DNA from: Lamellibrachia satsuma
Taxonomy: Eukaryota; Annelida; Polychaeta; Sabellida; Siboglinidae
Direction of reading: 5' to 3'
Length of the DNA stretch: 64,000 nucleotides
Assembly: GCA_033239005.1 (NCBI GenBank)
Contig: BSQZ01000108.1
Location: forward strand, 747,001 to 811,000
Position numbers and translations under genes: made by a program. Below are positions 1 through 10,600 of this stretch, one piece after another. The notes beneath the pieces were generated by a model, which worked only from the letters and a program-made list of their open reading frames with translations, ran no database searches and was not told the origin of the DNA. Positions within the stretch are counted from its first letter, which is position 1; every line of letters starts with the position of its first letter.

Positions 1-110
1 TCATGCCATGTTTTACAGTTCTGGGCATGCGACCGAATGAAAACGTTTCTTTACAGAGAATATAATATTATAGACACGTACCTCGTCCTCCAGGACAACT
101 CTACGTAGTT
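1..110. other. Left edge, nothing recognised
   Basis: Short AT-rich sequence before the CR1 fragment; no ORF or repeat seen. Confidence 0.5.
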
Positions 111-1655
111 TAAACTAGAAGCGCAGGGGGGTTACTTAGAGATGCCTCAAGCAGGACAGAGGCCACTAGTACAGACAAACCAAAAAACAAAATGTCCTAA
201 AAACAGGTCTGAAGCAAGTTATAAATGCGTGTGTTTAAATGCTAGGAGTAAAATAAATAAAAAAACGGATTAAACATTATAGTAGAAGATATTGACCTTC
301 ATATAATTGGTACGATCGATTCATAGGCCAACACAGACATAACAGATGCTGAATTAGGATTGACAGGATACGTAATGTTTAGGAGAGATCGAATAGGAAG
401 AAGGGGAGGGGGAGTTATTTTATATGCTAAAGAATCTATTCAGGCTTATGAAATAAAATTAGAAAGGGAAGCAGATTGCGACGAAGCTGTTTGGTGCAAA
501 ATAGTTTCAGGAAATTCAAAATTAACTATTGGATTAGTTTGCCGAAGTCCAAACATAAACGAAGAGGATAACACATAAATACAAAATGCTATAAAGGAAG
601 TTAGTAAAGGGGAATGTATCATAATGGGAGATTTTAACCATGGACACATACAATGAAAATCTCTAGAGCACAGGGAGTGAGGACCAACAATTTCTATTTT
701 TAATCCAGGATAGCTTTCTTACTCAGCACGTGCTAGAACCAACCAGGGGAGAAAATGTATTAGATATAGTTTTGTCATCACAAAAAGAATTAGTGGACAA
801 TGTAAAAATACATTAACCATTGGGTAACAGTGACCACAATCAAATACATTTTGATATCAATGTAAAATCAGAAAGTAAAAATAAAAAAACGTATAGGAGA
901 AACTTCCACAAAGGTAACTATAAAGATTTGAGAAAATACTTAGCAAAGCTAGATTGGAATACCATGCTGATGAATAAGACCACTAATTGAATGTTTGAAT
1001 GTTCTAAAATATGAAATTGAGAGTATCATCGAGAAATTTTTTCCCTTGAAAAACCAAGGAAAACGGTCTACAAATAAACACTTGTCAAAAGAAGCTATTA
1101 GAAAAATAGTGTTTATGTGGAGGGTTTATATGTGTACCAGAAAGGATGAAGACTGCAAATTACAACGAGGCACTTAACCTATATATAACTGAAATTAAAA
1201 AATCTCAAAGAACCTTTGAAAAAAAATTGGCAGGTAGTATAAAAAATTACAGCAAGCGCTTCTATGCTTATGTAAGGAGTAAATTGAAAGTTTGAGATAA
1301 GGTCGGACCACTGGAAAACAACAGTGGAAACATAATTTCGGACGGGTTTCAAATGGCAGAGGTCCTGAATGAGTATTTCAGTTCAGTTTTTACCACAGAA
1401 GATATCAGCTCACTTCCAGTTCCATTTACTAAATTTGAGGGCAGTAAATCAGAACATTTTGGGGCAGTTATTTGTAACTCCACAAATGATAGCAAAGACA
1501 AGAAGATGAAAGATAATAAATCACTGGGAGTTGATGGGATACCACCAAAACTGCTTAAGGAAATTGTTGAGCAAATTAGTACACTACTTGCAAAACTGTT
1601 TAACTTGTCACTAGAAGAAGGAATAGTTCCTTCAAAATGGAAAGAAGCAAACACG
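111..1655 (+). pseudogene. Decayed CR1-like LINE ORF2 fragment (copy 1)
   Basis: The sequence parallels 3655-5190 almost line for line. It starts at the same ORF1/ORF2 junction (AAACTAGAAG then a G-run) and ends at GGAAAGAAGCAAACA. It encodes the endonuclease part (TGYVMFRRDRIGRRG, GGVILYAKESIQAYE) and the start of RT, broken by several stops and frameshifts. The 3' half of RT is absent. It retains a stretch (ISTLLAKLFNLSLEEG) that is deleted in copy 2, so the two copies are independent insertions. Confidence 0.9.
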
Positions 1656-2214
1656 CGTCTGAGGCATCGGAGATTGAAACTGTTGAGGAGTTTATCTTGC
1701 TTCGTATATGTTGTCCACGCTTCGCTACTGTATGTACACAGTGGATAATGTGAATATAAACTAATACGTGTCTCCGGTACACCAACCAATGATGTTCCGT
1801 CTTAGGAAGTTGTGCAACGTCGAAAGCTGCTCGACGTAAAACTTGTTACGGTTCAATGAATCCCTTGCAGTATTGTCTAAACCAAGCAGTCCTCAGTCAA
1901 TGACGTCATCATGTCCTTAAGTGAAATGTTTTAGGCATGGTTGTCTTTGCGATATGGCACAAGGTCATCCGCCAGTTTGTAGATTTCACGCAACCGTATA
2001 AAACCGCTGTGAGGATATTGTTAAAGGTTCTGATGGTGTGTCGGTCTAAATAATCGTTTTGCTACTGGACCATCCATTTTTGAGGGCCAACACTTGAGAA
2101 TACATTTGTCCTGCACGGGCCAACACTTGATTATACATTTGTCCTGCAGGGGCCAACATTTATTCTGCACGGGCCTATACTTGAGTATAAATTTAAACGG
2201 GCTTCATTTGGCAT
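1656..2214. other. Intergenic stretch between CR1 copies
   Basis: No convincing coding sequence. Holds the short 33-bp tandem repeat at 2083-2200, which may belong to the 5' region of the next CR1 copy. Confidence 0.5.
2083..2200. repeat. Tandem repeat, about 33 bp x 3.5
   Basis: Imperfect units built on GGGCCAACACTTGA followed by TACATTTGTCCTGCA. It may be part of the 5' UTR of the CR1-like element that follows. Confidence 0.7.
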
Positions 2215-3663
2215 GTGGACGTACTTTTTATTGTACAGAATCTATTGATTATTGAACAGTTCTATAATAAATATGCACAGTGCCATGTTTGTTGTTGCTT
2301 TGATGCTCAATGCCAGATATGTTGGGTGTACAGTGTATTAATATGCCTGATTGCAAAATGTACAAACACTAAATTGGGGTGCTTCCACTGTCTTGGGGCA
2401 AGTCATTGTGGTTTCAATTTCACCTGCCTAGGTTTACAAAGTCCTATAAATGCGCCAGAGCACTTATAACAGGGATTAAGCAGATGTCAAACCCAACTGA
2501 AGCAACTAGAGGTGGAGTTGGAAGAGCTGAGGCTGCTCGTTGTGGCAATGGTGGGAAGGGAACAGGGGAGTTGTGCCAGTAGTTCCAGTGAGGGAACAGT
2601 AGACGATAAAGTGGGGAAAGACACAAGAGATGCTAGGGAGAGCTCACCTCAGCCTGGGAGGAAGCTGAGAGGAGGGAAGGTGACAGGTCATAGGGAGACA
2701 GGACGTAAGGAGACGGGAAGGAAAGGAACGGGAGGGAAGACAACCGGGGTGAAGGAGAGGGGAGTAGGGGAGACAGGAGGGAAGGAGAAGGGAGTGGGGG
2801 AGACGGGAGGGAAGACAACCGGGGTGAAGGAGAGGGGAGTAGCAGAGACAGGAGGGAAGGAGAAGGGAGTGGGGGAGACGGGAGGGAAGACAACCGGAGT
2901 GAAGGAGAGGGGAGTAGCGGAGACAGGAGGGAAGGAGAAGGGAGTGGGGGAGACGGGAGGGAAAACAACCGGAATGAAGGAGAGGGGAGTAGGGGAGACA
3001 GGAGGGAAGGAGAAGGGAGTGGGGGAGACAGAAGGGAAGGGGTCAGGACAGAATGTGATGGAGGGGATCGAAAGGAAGAGTTATTCTGCAGCAGTGATAG
3101 AGGGGGTGAGGAAGAGAGCGAGGGTGTTTGTGGGGGATTCGATAGTTAGGAAGACCGACAGAGTCTTAAACAAGGGAGATGATGTGGTGGTCTGCTTGCC
3201 TGGAGCCAAAATAGAGGCGATAACTGAGAGGGTAAAAAACATCGTAGGCTCGGGTAAGGGTGGATCTGTTTTAGTACATGTAGGGACAAATAACGTAGAG
3301 AGGGAGGGTACAACTGCCATAGTTAGGAAATATAGGCAGTTGGTCAGAACACTAAAACAGACGCGGGTTGAGCAGGTAATACTGTCAGGGATTTTACCTG
3401 TAATGGGCAGGAGGGGTCATAAATATCGAAATTGTCGGGGGATGGCAATTAACATGTTAGTCCAGAGGCTGTGTAGGGAAGAGGAAGTTGGATTTGTGGA
3501 TTTATGGGGAAGTTTTGTTGGGAGGGCTGATATGTACATGAAGCATGGGCTTCATTTAAGTGGAAAGGGGGTGGCAGTATTCGCGGACAAACTTTCAGCA
3601 GCAGTAGATAGCGACTTGGGTACAATGACAAATATTTTTGGAAGTAAACATTCTTTAAACTAG
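2215..3663 (+). pseudogene. CR1-like ORF1: Cys-rich start, 25-residue repeats, SGNH esterase-like domain
   Basis: One frame runs 2215-3663, interrupted by a single in-frame TAA at 2467-2469; downstream it is open to 3663. Before the stop is a Cys/His-rich stretch (LGCFHCLGASHCGF), possibly a zinc finger. After it come a short coiled coil (QLKQLEVELEELRLL), four 25-residue Gly/Lys/Glu repeats, and a globular C-terminus with the SGNH hallmarks GDSIVRK, HVGTNN and a late HGLHLS. Esterase-type ORF1 proteins are known from CR1 elements and are thought to bind membranes or RNA. From the ATG at 2512 it would be 383 residues. Confidence 0.82.
2735..3040 (+). repeat. 75-bp coding tandem repeat in CR1 ORF1
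   Basis: Four units spaced exactly 75 bp (CAACC at 2741, 2816, 2891 and 2966). Each encodes 25 residues of the type GGKTTGVKERGV then ETGGKEKGVGET. The purine-rich plus strand leaves the opposite strand open as a Pro/Ser-rich shadow ORF. Confidence 0.9.
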
Positions 3664-3668
3664 AAGTG

Positions 3669-6529
3669 CAGGGGGGTTACTTAGAGGTGTCTCAAGAAGA
3701 ACAAGAGGCCACTAGCACAGATAAACCAATATCAAATCATCCGAAAAACATCTCTGAAAAAGGTTATAGATGCGTATGTTTAAATGCAAGGAGCATAGTA
3801 AATAAGAAAAACGAATTAAACATTATGGTAGAAGATATTGACCCTCACATAATTGGTATAACTGAATCATGGGCCAACATAGATATAACAGATGCTGAAT
3901 TAGGACTGACAGGATACGTAATGTTTAGGAAAGATCGAATAGGAAGAAGGGGCGGGGGAGTTATTTTATATGTTAAAGAATCTATTCAGGCTTATGAAAT
4001 AAAACTAGAAAGGGAAGCAGATTGCGATGAAGCTGTTTGGTGCAAAATTGTTTCAGGAAATTCAAAATTAACTATTGGATTAGTTTACCGAAGTCCAAAC
4101 ATAAACGAAGAGGACAACACAAAAATAAAAAACGCTATAAAGGAAGTTAGTAAAGGGGAATGCATCATAATGGGAGATTTTAACCGTGGACACATACAAT
4201 GGAATTCTCTAGAGAGCACAGGGATTGAGGATCAACAATTTCTATGTTTAATCCAGGATAGCTTTCTTACTCAGCACGTACTAGAACCAACCAGGGGAGA
4301 AAATGTATTAGATATAGTTTTGTCATCACAAAAAGAATTAGTGGACAATGTAAAAATATTTGAACCATTGGGTAATAGTGACCATAATCAAATACATTTT
4401 GACATCAATGTAAAATCAGAAAGTAAAAATAAGAAAACGTACAAGAGAAACTTCCACAAAGGTAACTACAAAGATATGAGAAAATACTTAGCACAGCTAG
4501 ATTGGAATAACATGCTGATGAATAAGACTGCAATTGAATGTTGGAATATTCTAAAATATGAAATTGAGAGTATCATTGATAAATTTGTTCCCTTCCGAAA
4601 ACAAGGAAAACAGTGTAGAAAGAAACACTTGTCAAAAGAGGCAATTAGAAAAATAATGCTAAAACAAACTATGTGGAGGGTTTATAGGCGTACCAGAAAG
4701 GAAGAAGACTATGCAAAATACAAAGAGGCACTTAATGCAGCTACAACTGAAATCAGACAATCTAAAAGAAGCTATGAGCAAAAACTGGCATGTAACATAA
4801 AAACTGACAGCAAGAGTTTTTATGCATATGTCAGGAGTAAACAAAACGTACAAGACAAGGTTGGACCTCTAGAAGACAGTGCTGGAAATATAATATCACA
4901 GGGGTTTTTAATGGCGGAAGACCTAAATGGTTACTTCAGTTCAGTGTTTACAAAAGAAGATATTAGTTCATTACCAGTTGCTGATGCTAAATTTCAGGGG
5001 GCTAAATCTGACTATTTAGGACTGTTAGTTGTAACTCCAGAATTGGTAGCTAGGAAAATAAAGGCAATGAAGGATAACAAATCACCGGGAGTGGATGGGA
5101 TTCCTCCAAAATTACTAATGGAAACAGTAGATCAAATCAGTATTCAACTTGTCATTAAAAGAGGGAGTTGTTCTGTTTGAATGGAAAGAAGCAAACATCA
5201 TACCATTATTTAAAAAGGGTTCGAGAAATAAGTCAGAGAATTACAGACCAGTGAGTTTAACGTCAGTGATTTGTAAATTATTAGAAAGGTTAATTAAAGA
5301 CCATATGGTGGACTTCCTCGTTAAGCATAAATTATTAAATTCATCTCAACATGGATTCCTTAAAGCGAGGTCATGCTTAACAAATATGTTATGTTTTTGG
5401 AAGAAATCACTAAGTGGATAGACGTGGGATCGCCAGTAGATATTATCTACTTAGATTTTCAGAAAGCTTTTGACAAAGTGGCACATCAAAGATTGCTACT
5501 TAAATTAAAAGCCCATGGTATCGGGGATAGCATAACTGACTGGATAGAACAATGGCTGACTGACAGAAGACAACGAGTTGTAGTAGATGGCGAAGTTTCA
5601 AATTGGAAATCGGTTTTGAGTGGGGTACCTCAAGGATCAGTATTAGGACCTATATTATTCTTAATTTATATCAATGACTTGGACGAGAGTATAACAAGTA
5701 ACGTACTGAAATTTGCGGATGACACAAAACTGTTTAGAAAGGTTAATACTGATGGTGATAAACAATATTTACAAAACGATCTAGACAGATTAGTGAAATG
5801 GTCTGAGAAATGGCAGATGCTGTTCAATTTTGGGAAATGTAAATGCCTACATACAGGACATGGGAACTTGAATGTAAACTATAAAATGGGAGATACTGTT
5901 CTGGGTACTACTGTAAAAGAAAAGGACTTAGGAGTTACAATAAGCGCTGATATGAAAGTTTCAGAGCAGTGTGGTATTGCAGCTTCAAAGGTAATCAAAT
6001 TCTTGGATTGATTAGAAGAAACATAACATACAAGGGAAAAAAGGTTAATTACCGGTATACCTCTTTATAAAGCAATAGTTAGACCTCATTTAGAATACTG
6101 TATACAAGCATGGAGACCATATCGTAAGAAGGATATAGATACGCTTGAACGCATACAAAGGAGAGCAACTAAAATGATTCCAGAACTTATAGACCTTAGT
6201 TTTGAAGAACGTCTGAAAGAATGTGGTTTAACAACTCTAGAGACAAGGAGGTTAAGAGGAGATCAGATTGAAGTTTTTAAGATATTGAATGGGTATGAAA
6301 ATATTGATAGAAATATGTTTTTCTCACTCAAGAAGGATAGCAGAACTAGAGGACATGAGGTAAAATTAGTAAAGGATCAATGTAGATTGGACATCAGGAA
6401 GCACTCGTTTTTTCACAGAGGACAATAAATGAATGGAACAAACTGTCTACAGATTGTGTAACTGCTAGCAGCGTGAATATGTTTAAAAACAAGGTTGACA
6501 CATATATCAGGAGGGCTGGTTATAAGTAG
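3669..6529 (+). pseudogene. CR1-like ORF2: endonuclease + reverse transcriptase, frameshifted
   Basis: AP-endonuclease motifs are readable in order: CVCLNARSI, IIGITESWA, GGGVILYVKE, IIMGDFN, LGNSDHNQI. RT motifs follow: ANIIPLFKKGSR, NYRPVSLTS, IYLDFQKAFDKVAH, SGVPQGSVLGP, and the catalytic FADDTKLF near 5710. The conserved tail is RRLRGDQIEVFKIL to RRAGYK, stop at 6527-6529. The frame breaks near 5140 (a 17-bp deletion relative to copy 1), near 5390, near 6010 and near 6415. No ATG lies at the ORF1 stop; the two ORFs nearly abut. Confidence 0.9.
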
Positions 6530-6640
6530 GTGAACATTGTTGGACTCTCGATAAGCCAATGGCTTCCTTGTCCACTTGCCATCTGGGCCTTTGGCTTGGA
6601 TGGCAAATCTTGTTAAAACTAAGTTTACAAACAGTATTTG

Positions 6641-6646
6641 TTTATT
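6641..6646 (-). terminator. Possible poly(A) signal of CENPF
   Basis: TTTATT on the plus strand is AATAAA on the minus strand, about 750 nt after the stop. It is the nearest canonical hexamer I found between the stop and the CR1 element. It lies just beyond the CR1 3' end, so it could be coincidental in this AT-rich DNA. Confidence 0.25.
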
Positions 6647-6992
6647 ATTAAGGAGCATACTACACAAAGCGGAAAGGAGATACAAAGGTTCCCTTACAAT
6701 AAAAATACACTCAATCAATTACCTACCAAATAAGTGACAATTGTGATTTTAGAATAGTCATTGTATAAAGGAATGTAATTATATTGTTCAATTTGTGAAT
6801 AATTTTGTTAAAAAAATACTTTTTCATGCAAAAGCACTGAAACATTAAAAACAAATTGATAGTAATTGTATTGTAGACAAACAACACTAACTGAATAAAG
6901 GTTATTGGTCATAAATCTGGCATTACCAAACTAGTCTAGCAAAAACGTGATGCACATGTGAAATGCCTGTAGGATGCATGCTAACTACATGT

Positions 6993-7248
6993 GTACACAC
7001 AAACTACTGTGTTGTCTGTATGTTGTACACATAAACTACTGTGTTGTATGTATGTTGTACACATAAACTACTGTGTTGTATGTATGCTGTACACACAAAC
7101 TACTATGTTGTCTGTATGCTGTACACAGAAACGATTGTGTTATCTGTATGCTGTACACACAAACTATTGTGTTGTACGTATGCTGTACACACAAACTACT
7201 GTGTTGTACGTATGCTGTATATACAAACTACTGTGTTGTCTGTATACT
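6993..7248. repeat. Minisatellite, 32 bp x 8
   Basis: Units built on ACACAAACTACTGTGTTGT followed by CTGTATG. Periodic open frames here (Cys/Tyr-rich) are by-products of the repeat. Confidence 0.92.
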
Positions 7249-7397
7249 GAGTGAGTAATTATGCAATGATAATGTAAAAAGCACATATACAAGCACAAAT
7301 GACAGAGTGGACACAACATCAATAATCTTAGCTACTACACTTAACTAAAGTTTTTACAAAACACACAATAGAAAATAAGTTCACGATTGTCCGCCAT

Positions 7398-7613
7398 TCA
7401 CTGGACTTGGCAATTCTCTGGGTTCTCATCAGAGGTCTCTGTCGACTGCTCGAGACGCCTTCGAGACAACCTTTCGGGTGTCTTCTTCAGACTGAGACAC
7501 CTGGAGGCAGGGCTGGACAACAGGGTGGCAGACTTCGGTCCACTCTTTGGTTTATCAGCCGGGCCTGTGCCCTTCTTGGGGCTATTAGTGATCATAGTCA
7601 GAGCTTTTGGGTT
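7398..7613 (-). CDS. CENPF: CENPF exon 24 (last exon, CaaX tail)
   Basis: 71 codons plus TGA (stop at 7398-7400), phase 0 in. Acceptor TTGACAG|AAC. Encodes NPKALTMITNSPKKG with a CDK-type SPKK, a basic cluster KKTPERLSRRR like the human LRVKRGRLVPSPK, and the end DENPENCQVQ. The final CQVQ corresponds to human CKVQ, the farnesylated CaaX box needed for nuclear-envelope and kinetochore targeting in vertebrates. Confidence 0.93.
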   Translation of the reverse strand, partial: NPKALTMITNSPKKGTGPADKPKSGPKSATLLSSPASRCLSLKKTPERLSRRRLEQSTETSDENPENCQVQ

Positions 7614-10600
7614 CTGTCAACAAGCAAAAAATACATGATTTAAGCGAAATGATCAAATTATCTGCAGACTGTAAATATTAGCAGTGTGAATATTCTGTTT
7701 CAAAACAGATAATTGAGATAGCTTAACGCAGCACTGGATGTTATCCACGTCTTAGAGCACACTCACTCCGTCGTAGACTATAGCCAACACTGGGTGTTAT
7801 GCCCGCCTTAGTGCGCACTCACTCTGTCGTAGACTATAGCCAACATTGGCTCCTCACGACATACCAGAATTAGTAGTTACATTGTAACTGATTACCACCC
7901 AAATCAACTTTGATCTTGGTAACATAAACATATTACCAATAATAGTGGGAGCAGCTGATTCCATGCACTGATTTGACTATATGTGGGTGGTCCTGTGAAT
8001 TACATAAGCAAAGAAATTACTTTGTGAATTAAGCAGTTTAAAACCCAAAACTAATATTAAACAATTATTATTGGACACTAAGCCTCGATCACTGGATGTG
8101 TCACTGTTACTTGTTGGACAGTAAGCCTCCTGGAAGTGTCACTGTTACTTGTTGGACAGTAAGCCTCCCTGGAAGAGCCACTGTTACTTGTTGGACAGTA
8201 AGCCTCCCTGGAAACATCACTGTTACTTGTTGGACAGTAAGCCTACCTGGAAGTGTCACTGTTACTTTTTGGACAGTAAGCCTCCCTGGAAGTGTCACTG
8301 TTACTTGTTGGACAGTAAGCCTCCCGTAAGTGTCACTGTTGTTTGTTGGACACTAAGCCTCATGAAAGTGTTACAGTTACTTGTTGGACAGTTAGCCTCC
8401 CTGGAAGTGTCACTGTTACTTGTTGGGTAGGAAGCCTCCTGGAACTGTCACTGTTACTTGCTGGACAGTAAGCCTCCCTGGAAGTGCCACTGTTACTTGT
8501 TGGACAGGAAGCCTCCTGGAACTGTCACTGTTACTGGTTTGACAGCAAGCCTACCTGGAACTGTTACTTGTTGGACAGTAAGCCTCCCTGGAACTGTTAC
8601 TTGTTGGACAGTAAGCCCCCCTGGAACTGTTACTTGTTGGACAGTAAGCCTCCCTGAAACTGTTACTTGTTGGACAGCAAGCCTCCCTGGGACTGTTACT
8701 TGTTGGACAGTAAGCCTCCCTAGATTTGTTACTGTTATTTGTTGGACAGCAAGCCTCCCTGGAACTACTACTGATCCCTCGGGGGAAACCTCCATAGTCG
8801 GATACGGCTTTAAAAGTAGCTGCAGCTACAAATAGAACATTCATAGCATTGCCACTGAAATGGTATCTAAACAGTTTGTGAATAATAAAAAACATACACA
8901 TGAAGCGCTTATCTACAAAACACGTTATATCTAATTTGTGTGTTTCAAGATAAGTCAGGTTTTCTGTTGCATGTTGCTAAACGACAGATAGGAAAACTAT
9001 TACTTCATAAGTCAATAACGTGGCAATAGCTCCACCGCTGTCAACTTGATGGCAACATAAAACCACTTAATTTATGTGATTTTGGCAAATAATATGTTTT
9101 GCAGATAAATGCTTCTTTTGTTTTCATTGTGTAATTTTCGAGATGTTAACACGTCTCTGCACTCACCAGACTTGGAGTAGTGTGGGTAACTCTGGCTGAA
9201 CTTGGCTGGAGGCGTGACCTAGCAATTCTACGAATCTGCCGATGTTTTCCAGACTGACTGGCTGTGGCAACCTCAGGCGTCTGTCCTTTCTTTGCGGTTA
9301 GCTGTGTATCTGGTTTCTTGGTGGATCGACTTCCCCGTGACTGGCCCTCAGCAGCACTTTGCTTCTTCTCTGCTGTCAAATTAAACAGAAGTAATTGTTT
9401 TACCAATCTGGGGATGACTGATGTTGTTCATCAAAATGACACACATGCATACACATTCACCCACCAAAGTTGTTAAAGGTACAGAGTCTGCTGTTATATT
9501 CATAAAGTTGTTAAAGGTACAGAGTCTGTTGTTGTCATCATAAAGTTGTTAAAGGTGCAGAGTCTGTTGTTGTCACCATAAAATTGTTAAAGGTACAGAG
9601 TGTGTTGTTGTCATCATAAAGTTGTTAAGTTGCAGAATCTGTTGTTGTCACCATAAAGTTTTTAAAGGTGCAGAGTCTGTTGTTGTCACCATAAAATTGT
9701 TAAAGGTACATAGTCTGTTGTTGTCATTATAAAGTTGTTAAAGGGGCAGAACCTGTTGTCGTCATCATAAAGTTGTTAAAGGTACAGAATCTGTTGTCAT
9801 TATAAAGTTGTTAAAGGTACAGAGTCTGTTATTGTCATTATAAAGTTATTAAAGGTGCAGTGTCTGTTGTTGTCAGCATAAAGTTGTTAAAGGTACAAAG
9901 TCTGTTGTTGCCATCATAAAGTTGTTAAACTACCGTATTTGACCTATTAAGCGTACATGCCCTAATTGTTGGCACCTCTTTTCAGTTGTTCTACATTAGT
10001 CACCAATTGACACCACTAATGTTAAACAGTTCCCTTATTGTCTAGAGAAGAAAATGTTGGTGTTCACTTATAAGAAGAGATTCCTTGACACCACATAGAA
10101 TAAAATATATCTATTTGATAAACTCTATCCTAACATCTTGGTCGCCCAAATGTGTTGTGAACTACAATTTGTTAATATAATTTGTGCGTTATATGTTTAT
10201 GAATATCAACCTTCACAAACAGCTGTCAACAATTTGCAATGCATTATGGACAAAGTTGGTCAGGGTCGTACATTCAGGGGATCATGCAATGGGCATATCA
10301 TTAACATATCATTAACACCCGTAAAATGACATTACCTCTGCATACAAACGTAATATTTGCACCAAAATGTTCAAACTGAACAGATAACTCAAAGAATTTT
10401 TTTTAAATGTGGTTCATTAAAACAACTTTTAGCAGTCAAGATGTTAGAATATAGTTTATACTATATACCATAATTTTATGATCACAATGAAACAGCATAT
10501 GTTTAACAACATTCATCCATGTCTCTTAACATCACACTGATCAGAGCACCATCTGGTGAGCAGAATGAGTATCCACCTGTAGTTGTCTCTGTAGATTTGC

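Larger units (their letters stand above)
2215..6617 (+). mobile_element. Near-complete CR1-like non-LTR retrotransposon (copy 2)
   Basis: Two ORFs in order: ORF1 with an SGNH-esterase-type domain, then ORF2 with AP-type endonuclease and reverse transcriptase. The 3' end is placed at the ATCTTGTTAA motif near 6617. Minus-strand copy 3 (62751-63222) shares this end and carries the motif twice, the short 3' tail repeat expected of CR1-type LINEs. It lies just beyond the CENPF 3' end in the opposite orientation. Several ORF2 frameshifts make it inactive. The 5' limit is uncertain. Confidence 0.88.
6618..7397. other. 3' flank of CENPF
   Basis: No coding sequence. Holds the possible poly(A) signal at 6641 and the 32-bp minisatellite at 6993-7248; this is probably the CENPF 3' UTR region. 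Confidence 0.5.
7614..9166. other. CENPF intron 23
   Basis: Holds a 56-bp two-copy repeat (7730-7846) and a large 39/33-bp minisatellite (8095-8765); otherwise nothing recognised. Confidence 0.7.

Noticed and set aside
2633..2968. Pro/Ser/Leu-rich minus-strand ORF
   Set aside because: Shadow of the purine-rich repeat of CR1 ORF1.
8096..8901. Several 60-125-codon ORFs
   Set aside because: Product of the 39/33-bp minisatellite.
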